Notes under the pieces: generated by a model
Seen by the model: only the letters and a program-made list of their open reading frames with translations
Told to the model about the DNA's origin: nothing
The model's database searches: none
Position numbers and translations under genes: made by a program
Origin: Ophioderma brevispina
Lineage: Eukaryota; Echinodermata; Ophiuroidea; Amphilepidida; Ophiodermatidae
Assembly (NCBI GenBank): GCA_023653785.1
Contig: JAMKCH010079145.1
Coordinates: 24,699-88,698, forward strand
DNA: 64,000 bases
Direction of reading: 5' to 3'
Shown here: positions 1-11,990 of the stretch, piece by piece
How positions within the stretch are numbered: the stretch's first letter is position 1
How the letters are laid out: each line of letters begins with the position of its first letter

Positions 1-75
1 ATAGAGAAACGGAGAGAGAGAGAGAAAGCAGAGAGAAACGGAGAAAGGAAAGATGGAAGGAGGAGAAGAAAGAGG
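1..75. repeat. Purine-rich (GA) low-complexity tract
   Basis: The first 75 bases are almost only G and A, with short (GA)n runs and a repeated GAGAAACGGAGA unit. It is simple-sequence DNA with no coding signal. Confidence 0.7.
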
Positions 76-2333
76 CTGTTTGCACCTTTAGTGGACTTTA
101 TAATGAAACCGCTTACAGCTATTGATTATTATAATAGTCTCATTGCGTATTCATTAGTTTTGTCAACAAGCCCGCTGCCTTTTACTTTTTTTGTTATTTT
201 TTTTTCTCTAACCACCACTACATTACACTATGAAATTATGTAAGAATGTAAAATTATTTAAGATTGTAAAACTATCGTGTCGATTTTTTTTTTAAATTCT
301 AGAAACGGTGTTTGTTTTTGTTTGTTTGATTTTTTTTTTGGAGACTCCGCCAAATTTTTACGCTTCCACAATCATGACAAATAGGCTTTGAAAGAGGAGG
401 TATATAGTGTTCTCCCCAAAATGCATTTGTCTTCCAATACACATTTTCCTATTAAAATAGGGCTGGGTTTGCTCATATCGTGACGCAAAGTCAACATAAA
501 AGGACAAACTCATTAATTTTATGTCTCAATTTATCATACATATACCAGCAAATCAACACCAGTATAACATTGCCCTATCCAGCTAGAGATTGTTATTACA
601 AGGCCGATTAGGCATATCATTTGTCATGATGCAGTTCAACCAAATTATTTTTCACTGTGCCCCTTTTTAAAAAATAATTACCCTGGTATTATGGTGTTTT
701 TTTTTTTCAGCTATATTTTTTATAAAGATATTGATTATCCCTACTCAAATAAAGTGTATCTCTCGGCCGTGATGCCAGGATTATAATACTCATCAATTTT
801 GTGTTGTGCATGCGAAAGCCTTTTGAAATGAATAAAGCACGCGGGCAACTCCATAGTTCGGTGTAGCGTGCATATCGATTTCAATCGGCGCGGGCGCCAC
901 GAGGCGAAGTGGAATTTAAAATGAGCTGAGAATTACAAAAATCTCTGAGCAAATATAAAAAACACAAAACTAAAACAAATGCATAAAATTTTTAAATTTT
1001 ATATATTTCTTATATCTTATCCATTATGAAACTGGTTTCACGTTCTAATGAGAACGGTGTGGCGGAGATATAGCCCCCGGCTCACAGTCCGGGGAACAAT
1101 GGTGAATAATAGGGTAATCGATTCAGTTGTGTTTCAGCAAAAACATTAGTTTCATGCTTTATCCGTTGTCGTCTTTTGATGGAGCCCGGACTATAACACC
1201 TGCCGGACTATGATTACTTTCACAGGGGCCTAGAGCAAGTCCTGAGATTATTCAAGTAGAGATTGAATCTACGTGCAACATGGTAACTGTAGTTTGAACC
1301 TTAATTGGAATGCCAATGTTGTGTGCTTGAAAACCTTAATTTGATATCAACTTGTTTGTCTTAAAAATATACTTTTTTTTCAAAGGCCGTTTATTATAGA
1401 TCCACTGCGAAATTTCAGCCCACTATCTCAGCTCCGTGTATGAAGCCACTGTCCGCCATCTTAGGACCATCACGATAGCCAACCAGATGTATCCATTCGA
1501 TATTCACACAAAACGTGCATGTACATGAATTGTGTAGGGTTCTTGCACGGGAGGTCAATATGGGGTCAACTTGGTCAGACTTGTCCTTCAGAACAACCCC
1601 AAGCATGCAAGAACGTAATTGATCGTTCGTGAAATAACCGATATTATTGTCCCGTCGGCAATATGAATTATGATATATTAGGCAAAACAATGTGATAAAA
1701 ACACCAGAATACGTAAGAAATATACATGTCAAGACCATAAATGACATGTTAAATTGGCCCAAAGACCCATTTGACGTTATTTGCATTAGGAAAGTTCGCT
1801 TATCTTACTAATCGCACTTAGCCATATTCTTGCTCTCAGCTATCTTTAGTAGACAGTAACCTTATGACATAATAATATACGTTTTAAACGCGTTCTAAAG
1901 TGAGAGAATCGCATGCAATGTGGTTGTGTATGCATGGGGTGTGAATGTCTGACTCCGTGATGTAAAGTGGTGCCTGTGTGCAAATGATTAAATGCAGGTG
2001 TATATCCATTTGAATGTGAAGTTATGGGCAGTCGTTCAAACAATCAAGCAATACTATATACACGAGACCAGTGTTTTCAAAAACACATCTGATGAGACGT
2101 GGGTTCAATATGGGAGTAAAAGGAGCTGTGTTGTAGCCACACGTAACTCTAGACCATGAGGTTAAACTTGAAAGCTTATAAATTTGGAAACGTGTATAGA
2201 CGATCGTCATGTTTAAAAACGTCAGTACATTTTGATTCCACGTGTAGGTTATTCGTCCCACATCCACAACCTGAATTTACCCCAAGAATTTGTTATACCA
2301 TAACAATCTTCTTTTAAAAACATTTCAACACAG
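76..2333. other. Non-coding AT-rich stretch upstream of the first exon
   Basis: I see no supported gene here. The DNA is AT-rich with scattered T and A runs. A minus-strand frame of 123 codons (1415-1786) has a hydrophobic segment but no splice or family evidence, so I leave it unannotated. Any earlier exon of the downstream gene must end with two bases of a split codon; I could not single one out. Confidence 0.4.
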
Positions 2334-2568
2334 ACTACACGTGTCACGAAAGCTTTGCATGGAGCTAAATGGAAGTCATTCATCACAAGATTCAGCCGAG
2401 CCATATTCCAACATCCACCTCTTTGAGCCAACATCAAGAGATATTTCCACTTTTGTCCAAGAAATCGGTGTGCAGGTTTCCATTAGTGACGACAGAATCA
2501 CAAATGGCGCAAAAATACAGACCACTTCGGACATGCAGTCTGCACTTGTAAGAAATCACCGACAACGG
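2334..2568 (+). CDS. Candidate exon 1 of a split gene, function unknown
   Basis: Open internal exon of 235 nt. The acceptor is a T/C-containing tract ending in CAACACAG just before 2334; the donor is CGG|GTAAAT at 2569. The first base completes a codon from an earlier exon, then 78 codons are open, starting LHVSRKLCMELNGSHSS and ending VRNHRQR, in phase 0. The peptide is rich in Ser, Asp, Glu and Gln and has no membrane segment. The frame opens upstream into AT-rich DNA, but coding-like composition starts at the acceptor. A second possible donor, CACTT|GTAAGA near 2547, would shorten the exon. Phase 0 fits the next candidate exon at 3191. The protein family is not recognised. Confidence 0.5.
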
Positions 2569-3190
2569 GTAAATCATGAATGAAATATGGGGATCGGGGT
2601 AGTGAATTCATTTGTGTTGATGGTGGGTGTGTGATGATGGACGAGCGCGTTTTTTTAGGTTGATTCGGAGAGTTCTAATTGCAGAGATTATCGCCGCATG
2701 AGATGACATATCGCTCAGCAATTTTCATATTTTATCATTTAGATCAACATACGGTTTAATGACACGACAATTCATGCAATTAACTATACGTTCCAGAAGA
2801 GCATAATTACGATCAATTACTAAAATTTTGGACGCCCGTCTTCCGCAAATAAACACGTGTGTGCGCCCTCATTAGTTGAATGTGGCACGTGGCGCTGTTA
2901 CATACCGCTTATTGATTGGTTGAAAGTTAGGTTGGATTGTTCCACCTGAACAAATAGGGGTGAATTTTTTGATGTTCATTTCTATAATAATGCGTATTTG
3001 TGATAATCTTAAAGCGAATGTTTTGATACTCTCAAAAAAGAAACATATTTGAAAATAGGCCTATAAACGACTGATCGTCACAAATATAAAATTATCTTTA
3101 AAATTAAACAACTGTTGAAACCTCATATTCCCTATTTAAAGACTGCTACAAAGGCAAAAGCAATCAAGCATGTCTGTTTACCGACCCCAG
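2569..3190 (+). other. Intron between candidate exons 1 and 2
   Basis: Inferred 622-nt intron. AT-rich with no open frame of note and no recognisable repeat. Confidence 0.4.
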
Positions 3191-3231
3191 CACTCTATTT
3201 GTACGGGAAAGGGACAGTCATCTGCAACCGA
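3191..3231 (+). CDS. Candidate exon 2, 41 nt
   Basis: Small exon between the acceptor TTTACCGACCCCAG and a very strong donor, CCGA|GTAAGTAT. It starts in phase 0, matching the end of the previous exon, and reads HSICTGKGQSSAT plus two bases (GA). Those two bases join the G opening the next exon to make a Glu codon. The other frame is also open, so the call rests on phase agreement and the donor. The acceptor has only a moderate pyrimidine tract. Confidence 0.4.
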
Positions 3232-3493
3232 GTAAGTATCAATTATCATGGTGGTGTTAACATTGCTCAAATAATCCCAAAGGAATTAAGCAATTTTGAG
3301 TTATTTTTGACCTGCGATAATTTGTAGGATAGTGGGCGACTTTAAGATCTAAAGTGGTTAAAACGACACGAGAGAAGACAAAAAAGTAAATGATGTAATA
3401 CAAAAAAGTTTCTGTTGAATCCTCCTTCCCTATTTTATGCACATAATAAGGTGTACTAGTATATTGTGTAATTGATGATTTCTTAACTTGTAG

Positions 3494-3580
3494 GGGAAAT
3501 TCGCCTCCAATACGAAGAGTAGTACCCGTTCTACAGGATGCGAATGTGGCCAAGAAATCAACGAAGAGGTTTAGAGGTTA
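3494..3580 (+). CDS. Candidate exon 3, basic peptide
   Basis: Acceptor TTTCTTAACTTGTAG precedes 3494. In the frame set by the previous exon it reads GNSPPIRRVVPVLQDANVAK then KSTKRFRG, with two bases (TA) left over. The donor TTA|GTAAGC at 3581 is stronger than the alternative GAG|GTTAGT at 3577. With the 3581 donor, TA joins the first T of the exon at 20209 to form a Tyr codon, so exons 1 to 4 chain without a stop. The peptide is basic and proline-containing. The family is not recognised. Confidence 0.45.
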
Positions 3581-4155
3581 GTAAGCTACGTACATACCAC
3601 TCTTTCTTTCTCTAAATTTACGCGACTCCAACAGCTTCCAACATTATAAAGATGGCAGCAGATAATCTTCTAAAATATAAAATTTGATGTCATCATAGAT
3701 TGCCCACTCCCTTAACATACTTCACGACCATTCAGAGGAGACCCCTACAAAACTGGGACTTTTAAAAATACCTTGTTAAATGTAAATGAACGACAAAGAG
3801 AGACTGCGGATCCATCTTAAATAATATAATATGCCCTAGTCTTTGTCAAAGACTCGGTTTTAAAGAATTCGTGGGATGGGGGGGGGGGGGGGAGGTGAAA
3901 CTCGTTGTTACCAAGTTGGGTTGGTCCCTTTTAGTTGTAGTACCCGGTAGTTTATGTTTCCATAGAGTAATACAGTTACAATGTCTGTAACACAGACTAA
4001 ATAGGCCCATGTTCATCTATGACATATAAAAGCAACAATCGGGAAAACAGTGCAAATTAGGGCAAAAATAGTCGGATTAGGCATTACCATGCAGCACACA
4101 TGCGCCAGAAACAGCGCGAAGACCTGCAGGCTTAGACTGATTATTGGCAATTACA
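3581..4155 (+). other. Start of a 16.6-kb intron; contains a poly-G run
   Basis: First part of the inferred intron 3. The only notable item is a long G run near 3878-3892. I see no gene. Confidence 0.4.
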
Positions 4156-4505
4156 TTAAAGGGGCATTTCGTGATCCACAACCTCGTCCCCCCGACTTCC
4201 TAAAAACAGTCGAGATTTTAATATCATCTGAACCGTTAGCCTCAGTAATCCAGGTGTACCTATCTTACGTGCAAGTTCGGGTCTATATCTGTAAGAAATG
4301 TGGGCAATTTTGTATTTGGACTGTCCGTAAATAACGGATAGAAATTAGGGCCTACACAGTTGCCTATGGGACCGTGGAAACAATTGCTCATAACCAAAAA
4401 GCACAAGATTGGGATCAACTCAAATTTTGGGAATAACTGTTCGCAAGGATAGCTAAGTGAACAATGAATAAAACAAGGTGCTGAAATCACGAAATGCACC
4501 TTTAA
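4156..4505. mobile_element. TTAA-flanked short inverted-repeat element
   Basis: Both ends carry TTAA followed by matching inverted ends: TTAA-AGGGGCATTTCGTGAT on the left and ATCACGAAATGCACCT-TTAA on the right. About 350 bp, with no transposase. The TTAA duplication fits the target choice of piggyBac/Kolobok-type transposases. The 94-codon frame inside is a by-product. Confidence 0.75.
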
Positions 4506-5590
4506 AAATTAATCATACAGTAACAAAAAATATCAATAATCAACCCATGATGTCAAAACCCCCTTACCCCTATTTTGCAATGGAACTGTCCAATTGCAGC
4601 TAGCTCCCTCATTTGGACTTCAAGATAAGTATGTATCGACGGAAACACCTAGTAGAAGATTAAAACATGCGAAAACGATTTTTCTTCTGCCAAGAAGATT
4701 ATCCTGAATTGACCAAAACCCATGCAATGTAACAGTTTCTTAATTATATGTGCCAGCCACGCATTGTGTTGACACTGGTCAGCTGTAACTGATACCATTC
4801 TTGAAGTGTAGGAGTCTCATATTTCCCTTCCATGACCATGTCCATTTTTTTTGAGTATATACCCTATTTTGCACTGTCAGGTTAGTACATAGCACTATAC
4901 TGGTCGAATATGAGACTAGTCTTCACCAAACTTTGTATGGTAGCAGTATGTATCAAGTTTTTTTGTTTGGTTGGGTCAGATTGCACATTTTTGCTGGAGG
5001 ACAAATCCTGCTGTAGAATGACTTCTAGAGCCATTTTATATCCAAAAATAATACTTCCAAGTTAAATAATACAATTGTGGTAAACAATGACATGATTATA
5101 TGGTATATTTAACACGGATAGCATAGAACTAATTCATATGCAGACTAATATTTTCATGTGTAGTTAACAGGCACCAAACGTGTGTACAGCACTATATGAC
5201 AGATATACTACACAATTGTGTGCGGTCTTTGCATTGGACAAAGAAATTCCATTTTAAAAGGGCAATCATGAAAAACTGTAGCTTGGTTGTGATTTCTACT
5301 TCAAAATAATACCAGATTGGACTATAGCCGTAACATGAAACTGAATGCATTTTCTTCACATAAAGGTTGATCATTATGATTGATGCCTAGGCACAGTATA
5401 TTACAATAGTCATTCATTGGGATTTTACTATGTACTTATACGACCCTGATTGTATACAACATTTTAAAACTAAAATCGTGCTAGCAAAAGCAGAGATTGT
5501 CTTTTTAAGGACTCGTCTTGTTTAAATTGAATTTCAAGCCATTTTCGACTCTTCTTTCTGTTTGACTATTATACAAGAAACAGAGGCGTA
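4506..5590. other. Non-coding, no recognisable feature
   Basis: AT-rich DNA with no supported gene, repeat or RNA. It lies inside the inferred large intron. Confidence 0.4.
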
Positions 5591-5790
5591 ACCGGGGGGG
5601 GGGGGGGGGGGGGGGGGGGGAGGGATGGGATATTCTCCAAAATAATTGATGAGGGGAGGGGGAGGGTCAATACGATCATCCACCCACCAATGTTGATGCC
5701 CATTGTGTGTTTTTGACAAAAATAACCTAATATTTACCATAAAGTATAAAAATGGTGAGATTTCCGAGCGCTTTGCGCGCATTTGTTCTA
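5583..5790. repeat. Poly-G bearing repeat fragment
   Basis: Begins GAGGCGTAACCGG followed by a G run of about 30 bases, then G-rich and CCACC-rich sequence. The opening resembles the GGCGTAAC ends of the hAT-like elements in this window (17503 and others). No matching right end was found, so it is probably a truncated relative. The proline-rich minus-strand frame across it is an artefact of the G run. Confidence 0.35.
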
Positions 5791-7211
5791 TAATACAATT
5801 ACATAATTCATTTAACGATTTTTAGCTTCCTAAATGGCAATTTTTTAGCGGCTTCGCGCGCACATGGACTAATAATGGATCTTTTCTGCAAAACTCCGTT
5901 TCTTTCATAAATTTTCATCCACCCCTCCCCCAATGTCAAAAAGAAGAAAGTTATGCCCAATGCCAAGAGCAAAGGAGCACAATGTGCCCATAGAAAAAAG
6001 AAATGAGCTAAAATACAAGATTTTCAAAGTATATTCGCGTCTGCTGAGTTATTTTTATCTAAAGCAGATGAATCAAAACATAAATGAGTTTTGGTTTCAT
6101 CTTGTTCGTGAAGACAGATAGGTGCCACGTCACTAGGTGCCACGTCACTTTAGCATATTAGATATCAAAATTACATCAGAATGGTTATACATCATAAAGG
6201 ACCAATGGTTTAATTTTGAACTCGGACAAAATTTCAAAAGTCGTTAGGAGGTATATGCAGGTGAATCATAATCACATTTATCAAACGGGCCATGTCTGTG
6301 GCTGGAATTTTCCAAGTGCTGGTTAAAGTCAATGAAGTGGTTTGCTTCCCCGGGCCGACGGCTTCAACAGATTTATCTCAAATGACCGAGGATTTGGACT
6401 ACTGGTGCCATCGAGGTTATTGAAGCGCGTCTTTGCTCGTAGACCCGTAAGAATTATCAGATAAAGTTTTAGTGTTAAGATATAATATCCGTGATGAAAA
6501 TGAAAAAAGTTAAAACACGCCCAACTTAAGCTTCCTTTATGAGCTTTTATGACTAACATTATTAACTGTATAAACCTGGTTTTATAAGGCGGGCAAACAT
6601 TTTGTTTTAAAAAAATAGCCGTTTTAACTCGGCTCACTCAAAAAGGTCCAAATTAATGTTTGGTTCAAATGTAGGTAGGGGATTATGCGGATTTTTTTTG
6701 ACCATATTCTGATGTCATTTTCTGAAACATATTTTAACGAACTAGTGTGTATCAGTATTATAGCCTATAATTTCAAAGGCAGGGTTCTTTGTGTTCTCAA
6801 ATGACAAAAATAAAATGGAATATTAAAAAAAGTTGGGTATTTCCCCAAACTATACATATTCAAAGGTAAATAATTGATACTTTTTGGAAAGAGATACAAT
6901 GGGTATATAGTAACACAAAGCCAGAAGAAATTGGAGTTGATTTATATAATTTCAATTACCCTGGGTCAGCGGAGGTGGGTCGGTGACATTTTTTATCAAT
7001 GATAAGTACTCCTGCAACAATTGACCATTTAGATCCTGAAGGTAAATTGGGCCGAGTTAGCTCACTCTAAGTACCACGTCCTGTAAGTTACAACATACTA
7101 TTTAAAATTACGGAACCAAAAAAAAAAATTCCGGAAAATATTGTGCCAGAAATTTTTGAAAATTTTCCGTAAATCACATGTTTTGTTTTTATTTTTCTTG
7201 TTTTTGTTACA
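5791..7211. other. Non-coding; small 15-bp tandem duplication
   Basis: No supported gene. At 6121-6150 the 15-mer AGGTGCCACGTCACT is repeated directly. Otherwise AT-rich unique-looking DNA. Confidence 0.4.
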
Positions 7212-7242
7212 ACAGATTTTCCGTAAATTACGGAAAATCTGT
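7212..7242. repeat. Perfect 15-bp inverted repeat around one base
   Basis: ACAGATTTTCCGTAA, one central A, then the exact reverse complement. Two further TTACGGAAA/TTTCCGTAA blocks lie nearby (7125-7265), so the surrounding 150 bp are made of related half-sites. Confidence 0.8.
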
Positions 7243-7800
7243 TTTCTTAATTACGGAAATTTCTAACAGGTGTGGGATCACATGACCCGATGGGGTGATA
7301 TTCCCAAAACTGAGCATTGTGGGATTGACTCAAAACACCCTTGGGTTTAGGGCACACGGAGTCCAACCTCTGGTATGGTTTCATCGCCCATTCCAAATGA
7401 TGAGTCTTTTAGAAAGAAAACTCTTGGAACAGAATAATATAACAAATCATTGTCATCATTTAATCGTTGGTTGCTTTCAATACAATCACAAAATGTTTAA
7501 AAATAAATTAAAAATCGACTCCAAAACCAATAATTGCAAAATATTACAAGTTAGTGCCAAAAATCTGTATAATTGATTATCCATAGAGAAGCATATACGG
7601 TACAAAAAATACTATTTTTGAGCGTTACTAAATTTCCACGCGCCATCCGGTCTCTTACCGATATGGGAAACGGTGTTAGTTTACAATAGATCGCGCGATT
7701 GCGCCAGTTCGCTCATCTAAAGTTATTGATAATTACAGGGGCCGGCGGGAGCAAATTGAAAGTGGTGCGGCGGGCAAGAGTGTCCGTGTAAGCATGGAAG
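7243..7800. other. Non-coding
   Basis: No supported gene. The plus frame at 7295-7576 (93 codons) lacks splice sites or family features. Confidence 0.35.
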
Positions 7801-8282
7801 CCCGGGGGGGGGCCCTCAATTTTTTTTTCAGGTAGGATGTGCGGCCCCCATTTCCGAAATTGGTGGCTGTGGTGAAACTAGATTTTGTCTCCGAAAAGTA
7901 GGGCTTGGGACCTGGAAATTTGAGAAATTTGCAGGCTTGGGAGCTGAAATGTGGGCTCTTTTAAAATTAGGCTTCTCGAGGCCACAATTTCTGAAAAGGG
8001 GACCTTAAGAACCGAAATTATGCTTCAACTAGGGGTGGTCTTTGGGAACTGCTGGAGAGACGCAAAAAAGCAAGGGGGTCTTAAGGACCGCACATACGCG
8101 TACCTCTTTCCAATGCCGGGGCCCCCCCCCACCCCCCCCCCCCCCCCCCCCCCACCGTGCACAGAGCTAAAGGCGAACGGTATTCGGCGTGCAGTCCTTG
8201 CTTTCTATGAGATTTGGCCCGAACGAAATTATGCTCCAGGGACCATATGGTCCCCAGACAGGGACCATATGGTTTCCTACGC
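7801..8282. repeat. G/C-run-rich degenerate repeat
   Basis: Contains GGGGGGGGCCC near 7806, a long C run interrupted by A near 8121-8155, and the head of the monomer family that follows. The 111-codon plus frame is a by-product of the C run. Confidence 0.4.
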
Positions 8283-8606
8283 GTGAAGCGCGGAACCCCA
8301 GTGCAATGTCGCTTTTCCAAAAAACATTTCCCATGCAAATATGATAATAAAAAAAAAACAATTTGAAATAATGCTTATAGGTATGATCAAAACGGTTTAA
8401 ATTAAATATTAGGCCTAGTTGATGGGTTAAGTTTTGTTTGAATTAAGCCATTACTTTTCCTGTAGAGTTCCTATATCAAGCTGTCCGGGGGTGGGTGCGC
8501 ACGAAGCGAGGAACCCTTGCAATATTCGCTTCCAAAACACATTTTCCCATGCAAATTTGTTAGAAACAACTTGAAATTTGTAAGTGGTTATGATATTAAT
8601 GCTTAT
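8283..8606. repeat. Two monomers of a roughly 220-bp tandem repeat
   Basis: Two successive copies of a unit marked by GCGAAGCGCGGAACCC, then TGCAATGTTCGCTTTCC, then a stretch reading AAAACACATTTTCCCATGC, then a run ending in AGTTGATGGGTTAA. The marker recurs at about 8289 and 8505, a period near 216 bp. Related monomers lie at 9480-9702, 10169-10330, 11996-12400, 62590-62775 and 62925-63075. Confidence 0.65.
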
Positions 8607-8607
8607 A

Positions 8608-9395
8608 CAGAGTGGTCCAAAAAAAGTTTACACTTTTTCTGTGCAAAAGTTCTCAAACATTAGGTGAGGATATTTATTAACTACAATATCTTGTTGGAAC
8701 CTGGAGAAAACGGTGTGGAAAACAAAGCTGAAATGACAAATTGGCCCCGCCATCTGAGGAGAGAAAAAAGGTGAAAAACCACTGCACCACCAACGACGTC
8801 CATTGGCACTTAGTTGGTGATCATTATAGCAAAGATTGATATAAACGTTGATCAACGCACCCTGTCATGGACTTGGTATTATTAAATCATCTGTAAAAAA
8901 ATCATCATATGATAAATTGCCTTATTTGTTAGAGCTAAAACACGGAGCTACAGCTTCAAAGTGGGATAAAGTGACTGACTGACAGAAAAGAATGGAAAAT
9001 TATCTCCAATTGAAATCAACTTAATTAAGATGTAAATGGACATTAATTCAGTTTCATGATTGAAATATTCTAAATTGTTCAAAGGGTAAACACCTCACAC
9101 ACACTTGAAGGGTGGTCAGTAGATTGTTATGTGAGTAGGCCTACAGTTCACGCAATGGTTCTTTTGATTTATTGTTAACCACGATGCACCATAGACACGT
9201 GTATGCAAAGTGGTTCGGACTATTTTTCTATACACAACCGCCCATTTTATTATTTGAGATCTGTTTTCAACGTCATTTTCACCATGGTTCATGTAAACAA
9301 TATATTGTAGGTATAATATCTTCAAACGAATTTGATGTCCACCCACTTTTGAGAACTTGAAGACAAAAAAGGGTTAACTTTTTTGGACAACTCTG
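8608..9395. mobile_element. Mariner-like non-autonomous element at a TA site
   Basis: Inverted ends: CAGAGTGGTCCAAAAAAAGT on the left and, read inward from the right, CAGAGTTGTCCAAAAAAGTT. TA is present on both sides (8606-8607 and 9396-9397), the Tc1/mariner duplication. At 788 bp it is shorter than a typical 1.3-kb mariner and no transposase frame can be read. It sits inside a monomer of the roughly 220-bp repeat; an uninterrupted monomer near 8365-8395 reads GCTTATAGGTATG and serves as the empty site. Confidence 0.75.
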
Positions 9396-9479
9396 TAGGT
9401 AGGCCTATGGTCACGTTTTTTTAAAAGTAAAATATATAGTTGATGTTTGAAGTTGTTTGAACTAAGATAAAGTGTTCAT

Positions 9480-9702
9480 GGGAAGTTCGTATCTGTCTGG
9501 GGGGTGTCGGGAGGGGGTGCCCCCTACCGCGCAAAGCGCGTGGCGTAACCCTTGCAATATTCGCTTTCAAAACAAATTTTCATGCAAATTGCTAGAATCC
9601 AATTTAAATCTTTAAAGGTATGTCAACGGTTTTTTTTTTATAAAAGTTAAATATAGTTGATGGGTTAACATTGGTATATGCAAGTGTCAATTGTAGTTAC
9701 AC
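9480..9702. repeat. Monomer of the roughly 220-bp repeat
   Basis: Carries the same order of markers as at 8283-8606: CGCGCAAAGCGCG, TGCAATATTCGCTTTC, CATGCAAATT, TAGTTGATGGGTTAA. Confidence 0.6.
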
Positions 9703-10168
9703 TTAAAAGGAGAACCTGTACAGAATTAACTTACACAATATACGCTATAAAACAATTATGAAACACATATGGAGTGGTTTCATTGCAAAACGGAATTATA
9801 CTACCACCCACCTAAAACGAATTAAAGCATTTGTCTGACCAGGCGCTATTTGAAATTCCGCGCGACTGTATATGGGATATGTATTTGTGTTATGCGATAC
9901 GCAAGGCACAGTAGCGTCATGACATTCTTCAACATACTGCTTTCATAATGTGTATTCCTATGGCATGTATGACCTAAACGTGCCGGTTGTATCGCAAAAC
10001 ACGTTATACACTAGCGCGAATTTTTAAATAGCACATGTCAGACAAGATGGTTTTTATCATGGTTAGGGTTATATAATTCCGTTTTTCTATGAAACACTCG
10101 ATATGTGGTCCATAAATTAGTTTATAGTGTATATTGTTTAATATTATCGTTGTACGGGTTCTCCTTAA
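9703..10168. mobile_element. TTAA-flanked foldback element
   Basis: Ends TTAA-AAGGAGAACCTGTACA and TGTACGGGTTCTCC-TTAA. The inverted symmetry covers most of the element: AAACGGAATTATA near 9790, CGGAATTATATAAC on the other strand near 10075, and GTCTGAC plus GCGATAC blocks occur in mirrored order. Each arm is over 200 bp. It splits a repeat monomer between 9702 and 10169. No coding frame. Confidence 0.75.
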
Positions 10169-10330
10169 GTAATCGAGCTGCCGGGGTGAGTGCTGGCAAA
10201 AAGTGCGGAATCCCTCAAATGTTCACTTTCCAAAAACACATTTTCTATGCAAATTTTATCGGTACAATATTATTTTATAAGTGACATGACCACCGTTTTG
10301 CAACAGCAAAATGAAATTGTTTAGTTTTGG
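10169..10330. repeat. Monomer of the roughly 220-bp repeat, right of the foldback
   Basis: CTGCCGGGGTGAGTGC, AAGTGCGGAATCCC, TTCACTTTCCAAAAACAC and CTATGCAAATTT follow in the usual order. This copy is more diverged. Confidence 0.5.
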
Positions 10331-11990
10331 CCTGATGTTGTATACTGGCCGCACAATGAGCCATGTGCCCGGGCAGTGCCGCGACAAGCGAATGCGATGT
10401 GGGTGCGGGCGAAATTAGGGTATTAGTTTCAAAGGCATATTTTCTACTTTTGATAGACCAATTTAAAAAAAAAAAAAAAAAAATTTGCCAAGTTGTTAAT
10501 ATTAAATAGTACTAGGCCTACTAAAGAGTAACGGTCTGAAAAAGTAAAATTAACTGGTGGTAAGGCTCTAATTTTGAAGGAAGCACGTCAAAGTTGGTGC
10601 ACGGGCCGTTGCAGCATGCGTCGTAAAACGTTAAGTAGCACAAGATTGGTCGCAACGTTCAATGACAATTGGTCGTCATTTCTTCAAATCTGGAGAAGCC
10701 CTACTCTTAAATTAGGTCTGTAAGCTTTTTAAATACGCGCGTTAAGCGCGGAAAAATGACTGCAAATTTTAGGGGTTATAGAGTATTTCAAATGCAAGTA
10801 ACAGGGCAATTTTTTAAAAAAAGAAAAAACCTAAAAAATTAAAAAAACAGGGATTTGACTGGCAGCTGGGACTACAACTGCAGAACGTAAAATAACCGGC
10901 AGCCGTAAAAGACGAAACCATTGCGGGAACGTTAAATAACGGCCCCGTGTCCGTTGGTGTCCCGTCGTCGTAAATCTCAGCTTCAAACGTTGCTGGTTTT
11001 TGATCTGTTTAAACAATATTAAAATTAAAAACGTTTATTACCCCTCTGACCAAATTTTCACGTGTTGTAGCTATTGGGCACCATACAAACGTTGTGTACG
11101 TTACCACATGGTTTTGTAAATAAGTTATATTTCCGGCAAACAATTTTGAGAAAAAGGGCAAATAAAAACAAAGGGGAAAAAACGGTGAAAAAAGAAAGAT
11201 TTGAACCATTCTATACACTTGTTCTATATGGTAATGTACATTTAAAGTCACAATTACTTAATATATTATTGAAGCACCCTCATACATGTACCTACCATAG
11301 ATTCGACCCGGGCCTTAAGATTACAAGTCCTAACCTTATCCCACCTACATGACTTTAACTGATGACAATGATAAAATTAAATATCTGTATGTGCGTCTAC
11401 TTCTTTTTTCAAATTAAACTAAATATAATACAAAAGGAGGACAAGATTTTTTAAAAAACTATTTGTAAAACTGATAGGGAAAAATAAATTTTGCATTTTA
11501 ATGACGTTACTATAACGTTAATTTAACGCATTTTATTGGTAAAACGATTTTCATATTCATATATTTAAAAACAAGTAGGTTACAAAAGAACGTAATATCC
11601 GGAAAATATAACAACGTCTGCGTATACAAAAAAAACTACTACCTTTTTTCAAAATGTGTAGTATTATTTTCTAGCCACTTGTTTTAGTTACATTTTTCTG
11701 CTTCAAATTGTAATTTTATGTTATGTAGGTAATAAAGCGAAGATTATTGATAATTGGGGTTACTTAATTTAAAAGGTAAATTCTGGTAAAAATAGGACAT
11801 TTTTAACAGTGCGGGCATGTTTTTTTAACCCTCTATAGGTGTGGGTAGATTTTTGTTTCTGGAAAGTGGAAATTTTTTTTTTTTGCTCGTATGGTGGGTG
11901 AATTCAACAAAAACTTCCACCCCCCCCCCCCCTTGAAGTCTAAATGGTGCGTCCTAAGAGCCCGGGAAAATTGTGTTTTCAGATGGGCTC
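10331..11990. other. Non-coding
   Basis: No supported gene. Contains A/T runs (10466-10484, 11872-11884) and a C run near 11923. The short frames present are A-rich or in unsupported contexts. Confidence 0.4.

Noticed and set aside
1415..1786. 123-codon minus-strand frame with a hydrophobic stretch
   Set aside because: No splice sites, no recognisable motif and no neighbouring exons on that strand. Length alone is not persuasive in AT-rich DNA.
8628..8855. Transposase remnant in the mariner-like element
   Set aside because: A WPPRSPD-like phrase may be hidden near 8750, but no frame carries further mariner motifs.
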